Of a stretch of DNA of 64,000 nt, positions 55,802 to 64,000 are shown in pieces. Position numbers and translations under genes: made by a program. The stretch is from positions 26,837 through 90,836 of the forward strand of contig SCKQ01000001.1 of assembly GCA_004124535.1 (NCBI GenBank), read 5' to 3'. Positions within the stretch are counted from its first letter, which is position 1; the number at the start of each line of letters is the position of its first letter. The stretch comes from Fidelibacterota bacterium. Its GTDB lineage: Bacteria > Marinisomatota > Marinisomatia > Marinisomatales > TCS55. The notes below the pieces were generated by a model. It was not told the origin of the DNA, ran no database searches, and worked only from the letters and a program-made list of their open reading frames with translations.

Positions 55802-56668
55802 TTATTTTATAGTGCGCAGCAAGTCCATGATACGCCCGAAATCATCATCAGAAAAATATTCGATTTCAATCGTTCCCTTAGAATCCTTATGACTGATGCG
55901 CACTTTTGTGCCTAAGAGTGTAATCAATTCATTTTCCAGCGATCGCACAGCAGCTGTTGTTCTGCGTATTTTCTTTTTGCCGGCCTTTGGTTTAGGAGCA
56001 GACTTCCCTTTTACAATATCCTCCGCCGCCCGGACGCTCAATTTTTCATTGAGAATTCGCTGCCATAACTTATTTTGAGTGGCCGGTGTTTTCATAACTA
56101 ACACAGCTCTACCATGACCGGCGCTTATCTCACCTTTGCGGAGACTGGCTTTTATTTCAGCCGGGAGATTCAACAGGCGCAATGAATTTGAAATGGTGAC
56201 CCGTTTTTTCCCCACAGCTTTGGCGATAGCTGTTTGATTCAAGTTGAAATCATTTTGCAATACTTTATAAGCTTCTGCTTCTTCTATCGAATTCAGGTTT
56301 TCCCGCTGTATATTTTCAATGAGGGCCATTTCCATAAGCTCGGCATCATCGGCTACTTCCATAATGTAAACAGGAATCTTTTTCAAGCCAGCTAATTTTG
56401 ATGCTCGCCAACGCCGCTCACCAGCCACCAACATAAAACCCTTATCAAATTCTTGAACAGTAACGGGCGTTATCACCCCTTTTTCTTTTATGGAAGCCAC
56501 CAACTCCTCAAGACTCGTATTATCCAATCCATCTTTCCGGGGCTGATTTGGATTGGCTTTAATTTTAGATAGTGCAATTTCTGTTACACCAGCCGGTGCT
56601 GGAGCTTGCATTTCTTCATACGGACGAATAAGTGCTTCCAAGCCTTTGCCAAGTCGTTTAGTTGCCAC
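55802..56668 (-). CDS. parB: Chromosome partitioning protein ParB
   Basis: A 288-residue ParB/Spo0J protein. The CTPase/N-terminal region has IKANPNQPRKD and the GERRWRASKLAGL signature (residues ~80-95); NLNQTAIAKAVGKKRVTISNSLRLL is the DNA-binding helix-turn-helix. It loads at parS and helps segregate the origin. It overlaps parA by eleven bases. Confidence 0.95.
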   Translation of the reverse strand: MATKRLGKGLEALIRPYEEMQAPAPAGVTEIALSKIKANPNQPRKDGLDNTSLEELVASIKEKGVITPVTVQEFDKGFMLVAGERRWRASKLAGLKKIPVYIMEVADDAELMEMALIENIQRENLNSIEEAEAYKVLQNDFNLNQTAIAKAVGKKRVTISNSLRLLNLPAEIKASLRKGEISAGHGRAVLVMKTPATQNKLWQRILNEKLSVRAAEDIVKGKSAPKPKAGKKKIRRTTAAVRSLENELITLLGTKVRISHKDSKGTIEIEYFSDDDFGRIMDLLRTIK

Positions 56669-57425
56669 TGTCTAATAACTCCTCTACTAAATCCATATAA
56701 TCTCTAGCACCTACAGAATTGGCATCATACAATAATGCCGGCTTGCCAAAACTGGGTGCTTCACCAAGACGGACGTTACGATGAATGATTGTTTTGAACA
56801 ATTTATCTCCAAAATAGCTTTTAATCTCATCCGCAACTTGCTTGGATAAATTTAATCGGCTATCAAACATCGTCAGCAATACACCTTCAATTTTCAGTTT
56901 CTTATTCAAATTGCGCTGGACCAGCCTTATGGTATTTAAAAGCTGCCCGAGGCCTTCCAATGCATAATATTCAGTTTGAATGGGAATAATAATGGATTTG
57001 GCAGTTGTTAAGGCATTTACAGTTAAAAGCCCTAATGAAGGTGGGCAATCAATCAAAATAAATTTGTACTTCCGTTTTAATGATTCCAGCGCCTGCTGCA
57101 ATTGAAATTCCCGAGCCATAATACTCACAAGTTCAACTTCCGCTCCAACAAGGTCGCCGTTCGCAGTAATAATATCTAAATGATTAAAATTTGTATTGAT
57201 AATTGCGTCTTTGATTGCTGTACCGCGAATAAGAACATCATAAATCGTTTTAACTTCTTTGCCGTTAATTAAACCGGACAAGCCCGTCGTGGCATTGGCC
57301 TGGGGATCCAGATCGATCAGTAGGGTTTTTTCTTCCGAAACAGCAAGGCTGACAGCAATGTTTACCGCTGAAGTCGTTTTACCGACGCCGCCTTTCTGGT
57401 TGGTTAGAGCAATGATGCGAGTCAT
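56658..57425 (-). CDS. parA: Chromosome partitioning ATPase ParA (Soj)
   Basis: A 255-residue MinD/ParA-family ATPase with deviant Walker A KGGVGKTTSAVNIAVSL at residues 10-26, DLDPQANAT, and the DCPPSLGLLTVNAL motif. It forms the gradient that moves ParB-parS complexes. It is the first gene of the parAB-M23-bactofilin-atp run. Confidence 0.95.
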   Translation of the reverse strand: MTRIIALTNQKGGVGKTTSAVNIAVSLAVSEEKTLLIDLDPQANATTGLSGLINGKEVKTIYDVLIRGTAIKDAIINTNFNHLDIITANGDLVGAEVELVSIMAREFQLQQALESLKRKYKFILIDCPPSLGLLTVNALTTAKSIIIPIQTEYYALEGLGQLLNTIRLVQRNLNKKLKIEGVLLTMFDSRLNLSKQVADEIKSYFGDKLFKTIIHRNVRLGEAPSFGKPALLYDANSVGARDYMDLVEELLDSGN

Positions 57426-57479
57426 GGTGCTGGTTTTATGGTATTATAGACATAAAATAAACCGCCGAATTTAGGGGAC

Positions 57480-57495
57480 GTCTTCAGGTGAAACA
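57480..57495. promoter_or_regulatory. Degenerate parS-like candidate upstream of parA
   Basis: The 16 bases GTCTTCAGGTGAAACA match the consensus parS (TGTTTCACGTGAAACA) at 12 of 16 positions, mostly in the right half. It lies about 55 bases in front of parA in the divergent gap. The left half is poor, so this is only a candidate. Confidence 0.25.
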
Positions 57496-57558
57496 AGAGA
57501 GGTGATGAATCAATTGATGATGTTGTTAAATTCAGAACCTGTTTACTATGAATTATTT

Positions 57559-58590
57559 ATGAAAGCTATTTGCAAATCAAAACCTGAAACTGGTCTAAAG
57601 CTTAAGGTTATGTCCAAGCCTGAAGCAGGAACAAATGAAGTTCTGATTAAAATTTCCAAAACGGCTATTTGCGGTACTGACCTGCATATTTATCATTGGG
57701 ATGAATGGTCACAAAGTATTATTAATCCGCCATTAGTTATTGGTCATGAGTTCGTCGGTATAGTTGAGGATATTGGTCCGGGTGTAACTCATTATAAAGC
57801 GGGTGATGTTGTATCCGGCGAAGGGCATATTACCTGTGGTTACTGCAGAAATTGCCGTGCCGGGCTACGTCATTTATGCAATGAGACCATTGGTATTGGC
57901 ATTCATCGGGACGGCGCTTTTGCAGAATACATGATACTTCCGGAAGGGAATGTTTGGCCCGTCCACGAAGACATTGATACGGATGTGGCTTCTTTTTTCG
58001 ATCCTCTTGGAAATGCTGTCCATTGCGCGTTGAGTTTTGATATGGTAGCTGAAGATGTAATCATTACCGGTGCCGGACCCATCGGCTGCATGGCAGCCGC
58101 TATCTGTAAACAAATCGGCGCCCGGAATGTGGTTGTGACGGATGTAAATGATTATCGCCTGGAACTGGCAGGTAAAATGGGCGCTGATCGGGTGGTAAAT
58201 GTCAGCAAAGAAAAGATTGAGGACTGTTTTAGCAAGTTGAAAATTTCCAATGGTTTTGATATTGGGCTGGAAATGTCCGGAAACCCTAAGGCTCTGCAGG
58301 ATATGATCCACACCATGTATCATGGCGGTAAAATTGCTTTACTGGGCATATTGCCCAACGATACGCACATCAATTGGGATGAAATCATTTTTAAGGGTCT
58401 GCAAATAAAAGGCATTTACGGCCGGGAAATGTTTGAAACGTGGTATAAAATGACCCAGCTCATCCGTGGCGGATTGGATGTATCCCCTGTAATCACACAT
58501 AAATTTGATGCCGATGATTTTCAAAGTGCATTTGATGTACTTGAATCCGGACAATGCGGCAAGGTGATTTTAGAATGGGGAGAAAAATAG
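57559..58590 (+). CDS. tdh: L-threonine 3-dehydrogenase
   Basis: A 343-residue zinc-dependent medium-chain dehydrogenase. Catalytic zinc ligands lie in [14 protein letters not shown] and GHEF; structural zinc Cys in [15 protein letters not shown]; the Rossmann site is [13 protein letters not shown]. It oxidises L-threonine to 2-amino-3-oxobutyrate. The ATG at 57559 aligns with the E. coli N-terminus ([10 protein letters not shown]); the frame also opens upstream from GTG 57502. Followed by kbl. Confidence 0.94.
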   Translation: MKAICKSKPETGLKLKVMSKPEAGTNEVLIKISKTAICGTDLHIYHWDEWSQSIINPPLVIGHEFVGIVEDIGPGVTHYKAGDVVSGEGHITCGYCRNCRAGLRHLCNETIGIGIHRDGAFAEYMILPEGNVWPVHEDIDTDVASFFDPLGNAVHCALSFDMVAEDVIITGAGPIGCMAAAICKQIGARNVVVTDVNDYRLELAGKMGADRVVNVSKEKIEDCFSKLKISNGFDIGLEMSGNPKALQDMIHTMYHGGKIALLGILPNDTHINWDEIIFKGLQIKGIYGREMFETWYKMTQLIRGGLDVSPVITHKFDADDFQSAFDVLESGQCGKVILEWGEK

Positions 58591-58667
58591 AATGGATGAT
58601 TGCTCAATCTACCAATCGGTAAATCAATCCCGCCCTTGAAGGTCATAGGCTCACGAATCATGAAAAT

Positions 58668-59855
58668 ATGAATAATTCAAAACAGATCTTTAAAGATACG
58701 TTAAGCCAAATCGAATCCGAGGGCTTATATAAAAAAGAACGCACCATAACCACTCCTCAAGGTGTGACTATACATACAAAAGAAGGTGGTGAAGTTCTCA
58801 ATTTCTGTGCTAATAACTATTTAGGTTTATCCAATCATCCGGAAATAAAAGCTGTCGCTCAAAAGGCTTTGGAAGAGCATGGGTTTGGCATGGCTTCCGT
58901 ACGTTTCATTTGCGGGACACAAGATATCCACAAAGAATTGGAACAGAAGATTTCTGATTTTTTTGGTACGGATGATACTATCTTATATACTTCATGTTTT
59001 GATGCTAATGGTGGCTTGTTTGAAACATTATTAGGACCCGCAGATGCCATCATTTCTGATGCGTTGAACCATGCTTCCATAATAGATGGTGTGCGACTTT
59101 GCAAGGCCCAGCGCTATCGTTATGCCAACAGTGACATGGCAGACCTTGAAACAAAACTCCAAGAAGCCCAAAATACCCGCTTGCGTATGATCACCACGGA
59201 TGGTGTTTTTTCCATGGATGGTTTTGTGGCAAAATTGGACGAGATTACTACTCTTGCAGAAAAATATGATGCTCTAGTCATGGTGGATGATTCCCACGCC
59301 ACTGGATTTGTTGGCAAGACCGGACGCGGTTCGGCAGAGTATCATAATGTGATGGACAAGGTGGATGTATGGACCTCCACTTTAGGCAAAGCTTTGGGTG
59401 GCGCGTCTGGCGGTTTTACCACAGGCTACCAGGAAATTATTGATATGCTGCGCCAGCGCTCCCGGCCTTACCTTTTTTCCAATACGTTAGCTCCAGCAAT
59501 TGTTGCTGCCGGGATTAAGGTATTTGATATGCTTTCAGCCACCACTGAACTCCGCGACAAACTTGAAGAAAACACTCTCTACTTCCGGAAGAAAATGAGC
59601 GCTGCTGGATTTGATATTAAAGAAGGGAATCATCCCATTGTCCCCGTTATGCTTTACGAAGCCAACCTTGCGCAAAAGATGGCGGCTGCATTATTAGAAG
59701 AAGGTATCTATGTGATAGGCTTTTTCTACCCTGTAGTCCCCAAAGGTGAAGCTCGTATCCGGGTCCAGATCTCCGCAGGCATGGAAAAAGATCATCTTGA
59801 TCAAGCTGTTGAAGCCTTCGCCAAAGTAGGTAGAGCATTAAACGTGCTTTCTTGA
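58668..59855 (+). CDS. kbl: 2-amino-3-ketobutyrate CoA ligase (glycine C-acetyltransferase)
   Basis: A 395-residue alpha-oxoamine synthase PLP enzyme. Motifs include [42 protein letters not shown], and the PLP lysine in [14 protein letters not shown]. It cleaves 2-amino-3-oxobutyrate with CoA into glycine and acetyl-CoA, completing threonine breakdown begun by tdh, 77 bases upstream. Confidence 0.95.
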   Translation: MNNSKQIFKDTLSQIESEGLYKKERTITTPQGVTIHTKEGGEVLNFCANNYLGLSNHPEIKAVAQKALEEHGFGMASVRFICGTQDIHKELEQKISDFFGTDDTILYTSCFDANGGLFETLLGPADAIISDALNHASIIDGVRLCKAQRYRYANSDMADLETKLQEAQNTRLRMITTDGVFSMDGFVAKLDEITTLAEKYDALVMVDDSHATGFVGKTGRGSAEYHNVMDKVDVWTSTLGKALGGASGGFTTGYQEIIDMLRQRSRPYLFSNTLAPAIVAAGIKVFDMLSATTELRDKLEENTLYFRKKMSAAGFDIKEGNHPIVPVMLYEANLAQKMAAALLEEGIYVIGFFYPVVPKGEARIRVQISAGMEKDHLDQAVEAFAKVGRALNVLS

Positions 59856-59944
59856 CCATAATATTATAAATATATTTTGAAAGTTCTTTAGTTAGGTCGG
59901 TATATTCCCGAGCTTTTTTTGCAACCAAAAATTTTATTTAATCC

Positions 59945-61864
59945 ATGAAGAGAAAATTAACACCGCGATATATCATTATTATTTTGGTGCTGGTCTGGGC
60001 TGTTTATGCCATTTGGCCGACGGTAAAATATCAAAATCTTTCTGAGGATGAGATCGAAACCATGCGGGATGAAGGTACTCTGCAGGACTTGGAAAGCAAG
60101 ATTATTAAACAGGGATTGGATTTAAAAGGTGGTATTTATATTGTTCTTGAAGTTGATATCCCAACATTGGTGAGCAATCTGGCTATCAATAAGGATAAAC
60201 GTTTTGAACAGGCGCTGGCAAATGTCAGCACAAAAATTGATGTTGAATCACAACTGGATTTTTTCCAAGTTTTTCAGGAAGAAATTGATGCAGCCGGCTT
60301 ACGCATTCACCGTTATTTTGATGTGGATTTTGGCGGCAGTCTTGAAGAAATTATTGCTAGTCTCAGGGATCAGGCTGATGATGCTATTAACCGTGTACTC
60401 GAAATCCTCCAGAATCGCGTAGACCAGTTTGGCGTCTCAGAACCTACCATCCAGAAACAGGGCAATCGCAGGATTATCGTTGAATTAGCAGGCATCCAGG
60501 ACTCAGAAAGAGCCCGCGATTTACTGCAAAGCACAGCGCTACTGGAATTTGTTCTGATCAAATCTCCTGAACTTACTAATGACATGTTGCTGCGCATTGA
60601 TAAAGTAATCAAAGGCAGTGAAGAATTGGCGGACTTCACTCAAACGGATGAAAAAGAATATATTATAGACACTCCGGCTCCCATCAGCGAAGATAAAACG
60701 ATTTCAGTCAGTGATCTATTTGGCGAACAAGCTGCTCAAGCTGCAGCGGACACGTCTGATACAGCTATCGTTGTTGATCAAAACCTTGTGGAAAATAGGC
60801 CTTTCTCTTCCCTGTTAAGAGCGCTGGGAAATGATATAGGTGTCCCGGAGAAAAATTTATATATCATCAAGAAGATTCTGGCTATGGATGATGTTCAGGA
60901 TAAGTTGAATGCTGCCAATGGCCAATTTCTTATGAGCGATGCTCCTGAATCATTTACAAGTATCGATGGGCTTCAGGAAAAAATGTACCGCATGTTCTAT
61001 TTGGAAGGTGAATCAGAACTCACCGGGGGAGTTGTAGAAAAAGCCAGTGCCACAATCGGCGGCACAGGTAGTTCGGCTTCGGGGCAATCCATTGTTTTAC
61101 TCGATATGAATTCAGAAGGTGCCCGGACATGGTCGAGGGTAACCGGTGGCAATATCGGACGCAGAGTGGCCATTGTTCTTGATAAAAAAGTGCATATGGC
61201 ACCAGTGATCCGTAGCAAGATATCTGATGGCGGAACCATGATCGAGGGTTTTGCAAATTTGGATGAAGCCAAGGATATCGCTATTGTACTACGTGCTGGT
61301 GCCTTGCCGGCTCCGGTAAACATTATTGAAGAACGCGTGGTGGGCCCTTCACTGGGCGCAGATTCAGTGGCTAAAGGCACACAATCTGTATTAATTGGAC
61401 TTGCGTTGGTGCTGGTATTTATGATTGTCTACTACAGACTTTTCGGTATCATTGCCAATTTCGCATTGATCTGGAATATCATTCTCCTCCTGGCTGTTTT
61501 GGCCATGCTGGATGCAACACTGACTCTTCCTGGAATCGCAGCAATTATCTTAACAGTAGGTATGTCGATTGATGCCAACGTGATCATTTTTGAAAGAATC
61601 CGTGAAGAACAGCGTAAGGGTAAAACACCCCGTGCTGCCATTGATGCCGGTTATGACCGGGCGCTGACAACCATCATTGATGCCAATGTAACAACTCTGG
61701 TTGCTGCTTTGGTTTTATACCAATTTGGCACCGGCCCGATTCGCGGCTTTGCCACTGTTCTTTTTTGGGGTATTGTGATTTCCATGTTTACCGCCATTTT
61801 TGTAACACGAACCATTTTTAATACCATGACAGAACGCAGGAGTTTACAGAAATTAAGTATATAA
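59945..61864 (+). CDS. secD: Protein translocase accessory subunit SecD
   Basis: A 639-residue SecD. Features: first membrane helix, GLDLKGGIYIVLEVD, a long periplasmic region (about residues 60-440) with ILQNRVDQFGVSEPTIQ, and five C-terminal helices with DATLTLPGIAAIILTVGMSID and IDANVIIFERIREE. It uses the proton motive force to help release translocated proteins. Followed by secF after four bases. Confidence 0.96.
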   Translation: MKRKLTPRYIIIILVLVWAVYAIWPTVKYQNLSEDEIETMRDEGTLQDLESKIIKQGLDLKGGIYIVLEVDIPTLVSNLAINKDKRFEQALANVSTKIDVESQLDFFQVFQEEIDAAGLRIHRYFDVDFGGSLEEIIASLRDQADDAINRVLEILQNRVDQFGVSEPTIQKQGNRRIIVELAGIQDSERARDLLQSTALLEFVLIKSPELTNDMLLRIDKVIKGSEELADFTQTDEKEYIIDTPAPISEDKTISVSDLFGEQAAQAAADTSDTAIVVDQNLVENRPFSSLLRALGNDIGVPEKNLYIIKKILAMDDVQDKLNAANGQFLMSDAPESFTSIDGLQEKMYRMFYLEGESELTGGVVEKASATIGGTGSSASGQSIVLLDMNSEGARTWSRVTGGNIGRRVAIVLDKKVHMAPVIRSKISDGGTMIEGFANLDEAKDIAIVLRAGALPAPVNIIEERVVGPSLGADSVAKGTQSVLIGLALVLVFMIVYYRLFGIIANFALIWNIILLLAVLAMLDATLTLPGIAAIILTVGMSIDANVIIFERIREEQRKGKTPRAAIDAGYDRALTTIIDANVTTLVAALVLYQFGTGPIRGFATVLFWGIVISMFTAIFVTRTIFNTMTERRSLQKLSI

Positions 61865-61868
61865 GTAT

Positions 61869-62798
61869 ATGAGACTGATTAAAGAGACTGACATAAAATT
61901 TATGAGCCAGAGTCGTTTTGCGTTCTTTTTATCCGGAGCTGTCATTCTGGCCGGGCTGATTTCCCTGTTTCTGCAGGGCGGTCCCCGTTTGAGTATTGAC
62001 TTTAAGGGCGGCACGCTGGTTGCCGTACAGTTCATTGAAGATATGGATGTGAATGACGTGCGCCAATCCATGGGTGCAGTGTCAATCGAAGGCCGGGCCC
62101 ATGATTACAGCCGTGCAGAAATCAAACATTTTGGCAGTGCCAGAGATATTTCCGTAAGGCTGCCTATTTTGGAAGATCAGCCCGAGAATTTTCCCCAATT
62201 GATTGTTAATCACTTATATGATTCATTTCCCACAGTTGTACCAGCTGATCAAAATGATTTTATTTTATCCATCGATAAAGTCGGACCAAAGATTGGCGCT
62301 GAATTGAGCGGTAAAGCGGTCATGGCCATTGTATCTGCCTTGCTGCTGATCCTTATTTACATTTCCATCCGTTTTGAATTCAAATTTGCTGTGGGAGCCA
62401 TTGCCGCGTTGAGCCATGATGTTTTAATTACGATAGGCATTTTTTCCATTATGGATTATGAAATATCCCTGCCCATTATTGCTGCATTTTTGACCATTGT
62501 CGGTTATTCGCTTAATGACACTATTGTTATTCTGGATCGCGTTCGGGAAAATGTAAAATCTATGAAACGGATCTCTTACAGCGATATGGTGGACCATAGT
62601 ATTAATGACTCACTAAGCAGAACCATCATTACTTCCATTACCACTTTCCTGGTTGTATTGATACTCTATCTTTTCGGCGGTGAAGTTATTCATTACTTTG
62701 CTTTTGCGATGATGATTGGTGTTGTTGTAGGAACATATTCCAGCATGTATGTGGCATGTCCTATTGTGGTCCAGCTGCACAAAGGAATCAAATCCTGA
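61869..62798 (+). CDS. secF: Protein translocase accessory subunit SecF
   Basis: A 309-residue SecF: N-terminal helix, LSIDFKGGTLVAVQF, the VGPKIGAEL motif, and a five-helix bundle with LSHDVLITIGIFSI and GYSLNDTIVILDRVREN. It pairs with SecD. A terminator follows the stop codon. Confidence 0.96.
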   Translation: MRLIKETDIKFMSQSRFAFFLSGAVILAGLISLFLQGGPRLSIDFKGGTLVAVQFIEDMDVNDVRQSMGAVSIEGRAHDYSRAEIKHFGSARDISVRLPILEDQPENFPQLIVNHLYDSFPTVVPADQNDFILSIDKVGPKIGAELSGKAVMAIVSALLLILIYISIRFEFKFAVGAIAALSHDVLITIGIFSIMDYEISLPIIAAFLTIVGYSLNDTIVILDRVRENVKSMKRISYSDMVDHSINDSLSRTIITSITTFLVVLILYLFGGEVIHYFAFAMMIGVVVGTYSSMYVACPIVVQLHKGIKS

Positions 62799-62822
62799 TT
62801 TTTTCATCAAAAACAAATATTG

Positions 62823-62849
62823 AAAACTCCGCTGTGGCGGAGTTTTTTG
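62823..62849 (+). terminator. Terminator after secF
   Basis: AAAACTCCGC (62823-62832) and GCGGAGTTTT (62837-62846) pair around TGTG, followed by a T run. It lies only a few bases before the EamA gene at 62857. Confidence 0.9.
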
Positions 62850-62856
62850 TTTCAGC

Positions 62857-63735
62857 ATGTTGTTGAAGTCCAAGACCTTTATCTTGTACGCAACGCTGTG
62901 TCTCATCTGGGGTACAACATGGGTTATCCTGAAAAAAAGCCTTATTGAAGGAACACCGGCTATTTATGGAGTAGGATTGCGTTTTTTTGCAGCAGGAATC
63001 ATTCTACTGTTAATTACATTTATCCTAAAACGGCCTATTCCCCGTTCCCGTGAAGCCATCAATATTTATATCTCTTTTGGACTGTTGAATTTAGTTATTG
63101 GTTATGGAGTGACGTATTGGGCAACACAATTCATCTATTCCAACGTGGCATCCATTCTTTGGGCCGGTTTTCCTATCATCGTAGTTATTATATCTCATTT
63201 TTACCTCCCGGACGAAAAAATTAATTTACCCAAAATCATTACAATTGCAATCGGCACAACTGGTGTACTTTTAATTCTCTCCCAGGGTAAAACATTTGGT
63301 GGCAATGATGTGTTTTTGGGGATGTACTTTATTTTATTTGCTGTTATAATGGCCGCGTGGCCAAATGTCTATTTGAAAAAACATAACCATGCTGTAGATA
63401 CCTTAACTATGAATGCACTCTGTCAAACAGGTGCCGGAATAATTCTGCTCACAATTTCAAGTTTCCTGGAAAAAGATCAGGTGATGGTCTGGAGTCCTTA
63501 TAATATTTTCGCCATGGTGTATCTGACATTATTTGGCTCCATCGCAGCATGGCTTATTTATATCTGGCTCTTCAAACATTTGACCATGACTCAAATTGCC
63601 TATATCGCTTTCTCGCCTCCTGTAATTGCATCTTTTCTTGGCTGGAAGTTTTTAGGTGAAGCGCTGACACCGCTTTCCATCCTGGGCGCTGTTATGGTAA
63701 TCATTGGTGCTGTTGCTATTAATATCAAGCGCTAG
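62857..63735 (+). CDS. EamA/DMT family permease
   Basis: A 292-residue transporter with ten membrane helices in two EamA repeats (LCLIWGTTWVILKKSL ... GSIAAWLIYIWLFKHL). Family members export amino acids or metabolites; the substrate is unknown. The ATG is immediately after the secF terminator. Length and topology are typical. Confidence 0.88.
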   Translation: MLLKSKTFILYATLCLIWGTTWVILKKSLIEGTPAIYGVGLRFFAAGIILLLITFILKRPIPRSREAINIYISFGLLNLVIGYGVTYWATQFIYSNVASILWAGFPIIVVIISHFYLPDEKINLPKIITIAIGTTGVLLILSQGKTFGGNDVFLGMYFILFAVIMAAWPNVYLKKHNHAVDTLTMNALCQTGAGIILLTISSFLEKDQVMVWSPYNIFAMVYLTLFGSIAAWLIYIWLFKHLTMTQIAYIAFSPPVIASFLGWKFLGEALTPLSILGAVMVIIGAVAINIKR

Positions 63736-63795
63736 ATTCTAAAGCAAATCTCCTAAACACTGGTTATATTCCATACTTAATTAGGACACAGGAAT

Positions 63796-64000
63796 ATGAA
63801 AACAATTTCATACACCACTGTAAAAACGCCTTTTGGAATCATGGGCATCGCCAAATCAAATAAAGGACTTTGCCGGGTCTATTTCCCTGAAGAAGCGCCT
63901 TTTGATAGTGCATTGAAAAGAGATTTTCCGGATTTTTTATTCGTTAAAGATGATACTTCCTTTACAGATATCAAGAAACAAATTGAGGAATATTTTTCTG
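63796..64000 (+). CDS. Methylated-DNA-protein-cysteine methyltransferase (3' partial)
   Basis: The last gene runs off the window; 68 residues are visible. The start MKTISYTTVKTPFGIMGIAK, then KGLCRVYFPEE, matches the N-terminal ribonuclease-like domain of Ogt/MGMT. The catalytic PCHR motif lies beyond the edge, so the call is by N-terminal similarity. AGGA lies four bases before the ATG. The enzyme repairs O6-alkylguanine. Confidence 0.75.
   Translation, partial: MKTISYTTVKTPFGIMGIAKSNKGLCRVYFPEEAPFDSALKRDFPDFLFVKDDTSFTDIKKQIEEYFS

Noticed and set aside
57502..57558. 19-residue N-terminal extension of Tdh from a GTG start
   Set aside because: The ATG at 57559 matches the start of E. coli Tdh; the extension is low-complexity and Met-rich.

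Overview
The window is an ordinary bacterial chromosomal segment, densely packed and of moderate to low GC. It comes from a Gram-negative, respiring bacterium that is probably a member of the FCB superphylum. Evidence for this is three large exported proteins ending in type-A type IX secretion (T9SS) sorting domains (ends at 2914, 23144 and 40663), a PorV/PorQ-type outer-membrane protein, the AtpZ/AtpI arrangement of the ATP synthase operon, and strong AGGAGG-type ribosome sites alternating with genes that have none. A Neomarinimicrobiota (SAR406)-like organism would fit, but that is inference and was not tested. I saw no insertion sequence, prophage, CRISPR array or rRNA. One tRNA gene (Leu, anticodon TAG) is present.

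Layout. 1-4.0 kb: a T9SS-exported protein, cut by the window edge, coupled to a PorV/PorQ-like protein. 4.1-8.6 kb: a 1511-residue fusion of an acyl-CoA synthetase, a long uncharacterised middle region and a GNAT acetyltransferase. 8.6-15.5 kb (minus strand): a complete aa3-type cytochrome c oxidase operon with assembly factors (coxA-coxC-subunit IV-two small membrane proteins-coxB-ctaA-ctaB-sco-DUF420). Its coxA appears to start at an AUU codon. 15.7-16.4 kb: a divergent cupredoxin-like periplasmic protein. 16.5-23.0 kb (minus): tRNA-Leu, a HEAT-repeat membrane protein, Rieske protein, split cytochrome b and an octaheme cytochrome c, together an unusual bc-type complex that probably feeds the oxidase. 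23.1-26.5 kb: a cohesin-repeat T9SS protein. 26.6-35.8 kb (minus): one long operon with thiolase, acyl-CoA dehydrogenase, branched-chain aminotransferase, leucine-type dehydrogenase, nusB, secA and a cystathionine gamma-synthase-type enzyme.

36-45.7 kb is a patchwork of small units: PhoH, a TatT-like lipoprotein, an SPL-type radical SAM protein overlapping a nucleosidase, a PEBP/YbhB protein, DUF2905, a Tyr/Asp-rich T9SS protein, a sirtuin divergent from an unknown protein plus a macrodomain protein, an exported isoaspartyl methyltransferase and a short-chain dehydrogenase. 45.7-57.4 kb (minus): aspS, then a tightly packed run parA-parB-M23 peptidase-bactofilin-atpZ-atpI-atpBEFHAGDC that links chromosome segregation, cell-shape and energy genes. 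57.5-64 kb (plus): tdh-kbl (threonine to glycine), secD-secF, an EamA transporter and the start of an O6-methylguanine-DNA methyltransferase gene.

Together the window covers most of an aerobic respiratory chain (bc complex, aa3 oxidase, F1Fo ATPase), the Sec motor and its SecDF accessory, and amino-acid catabolism (branched-chain amino acids, threonine). The least ordinary items are the AUU start of coxA, the acyl-CoA synthetase/GNAT giant protein, the tRNA abutting the bc-complex operon, the shared acidic ...DDW tails of CoxB and the octaheme cytochrome, and the sirtuin/unknown/macrodomain locus.
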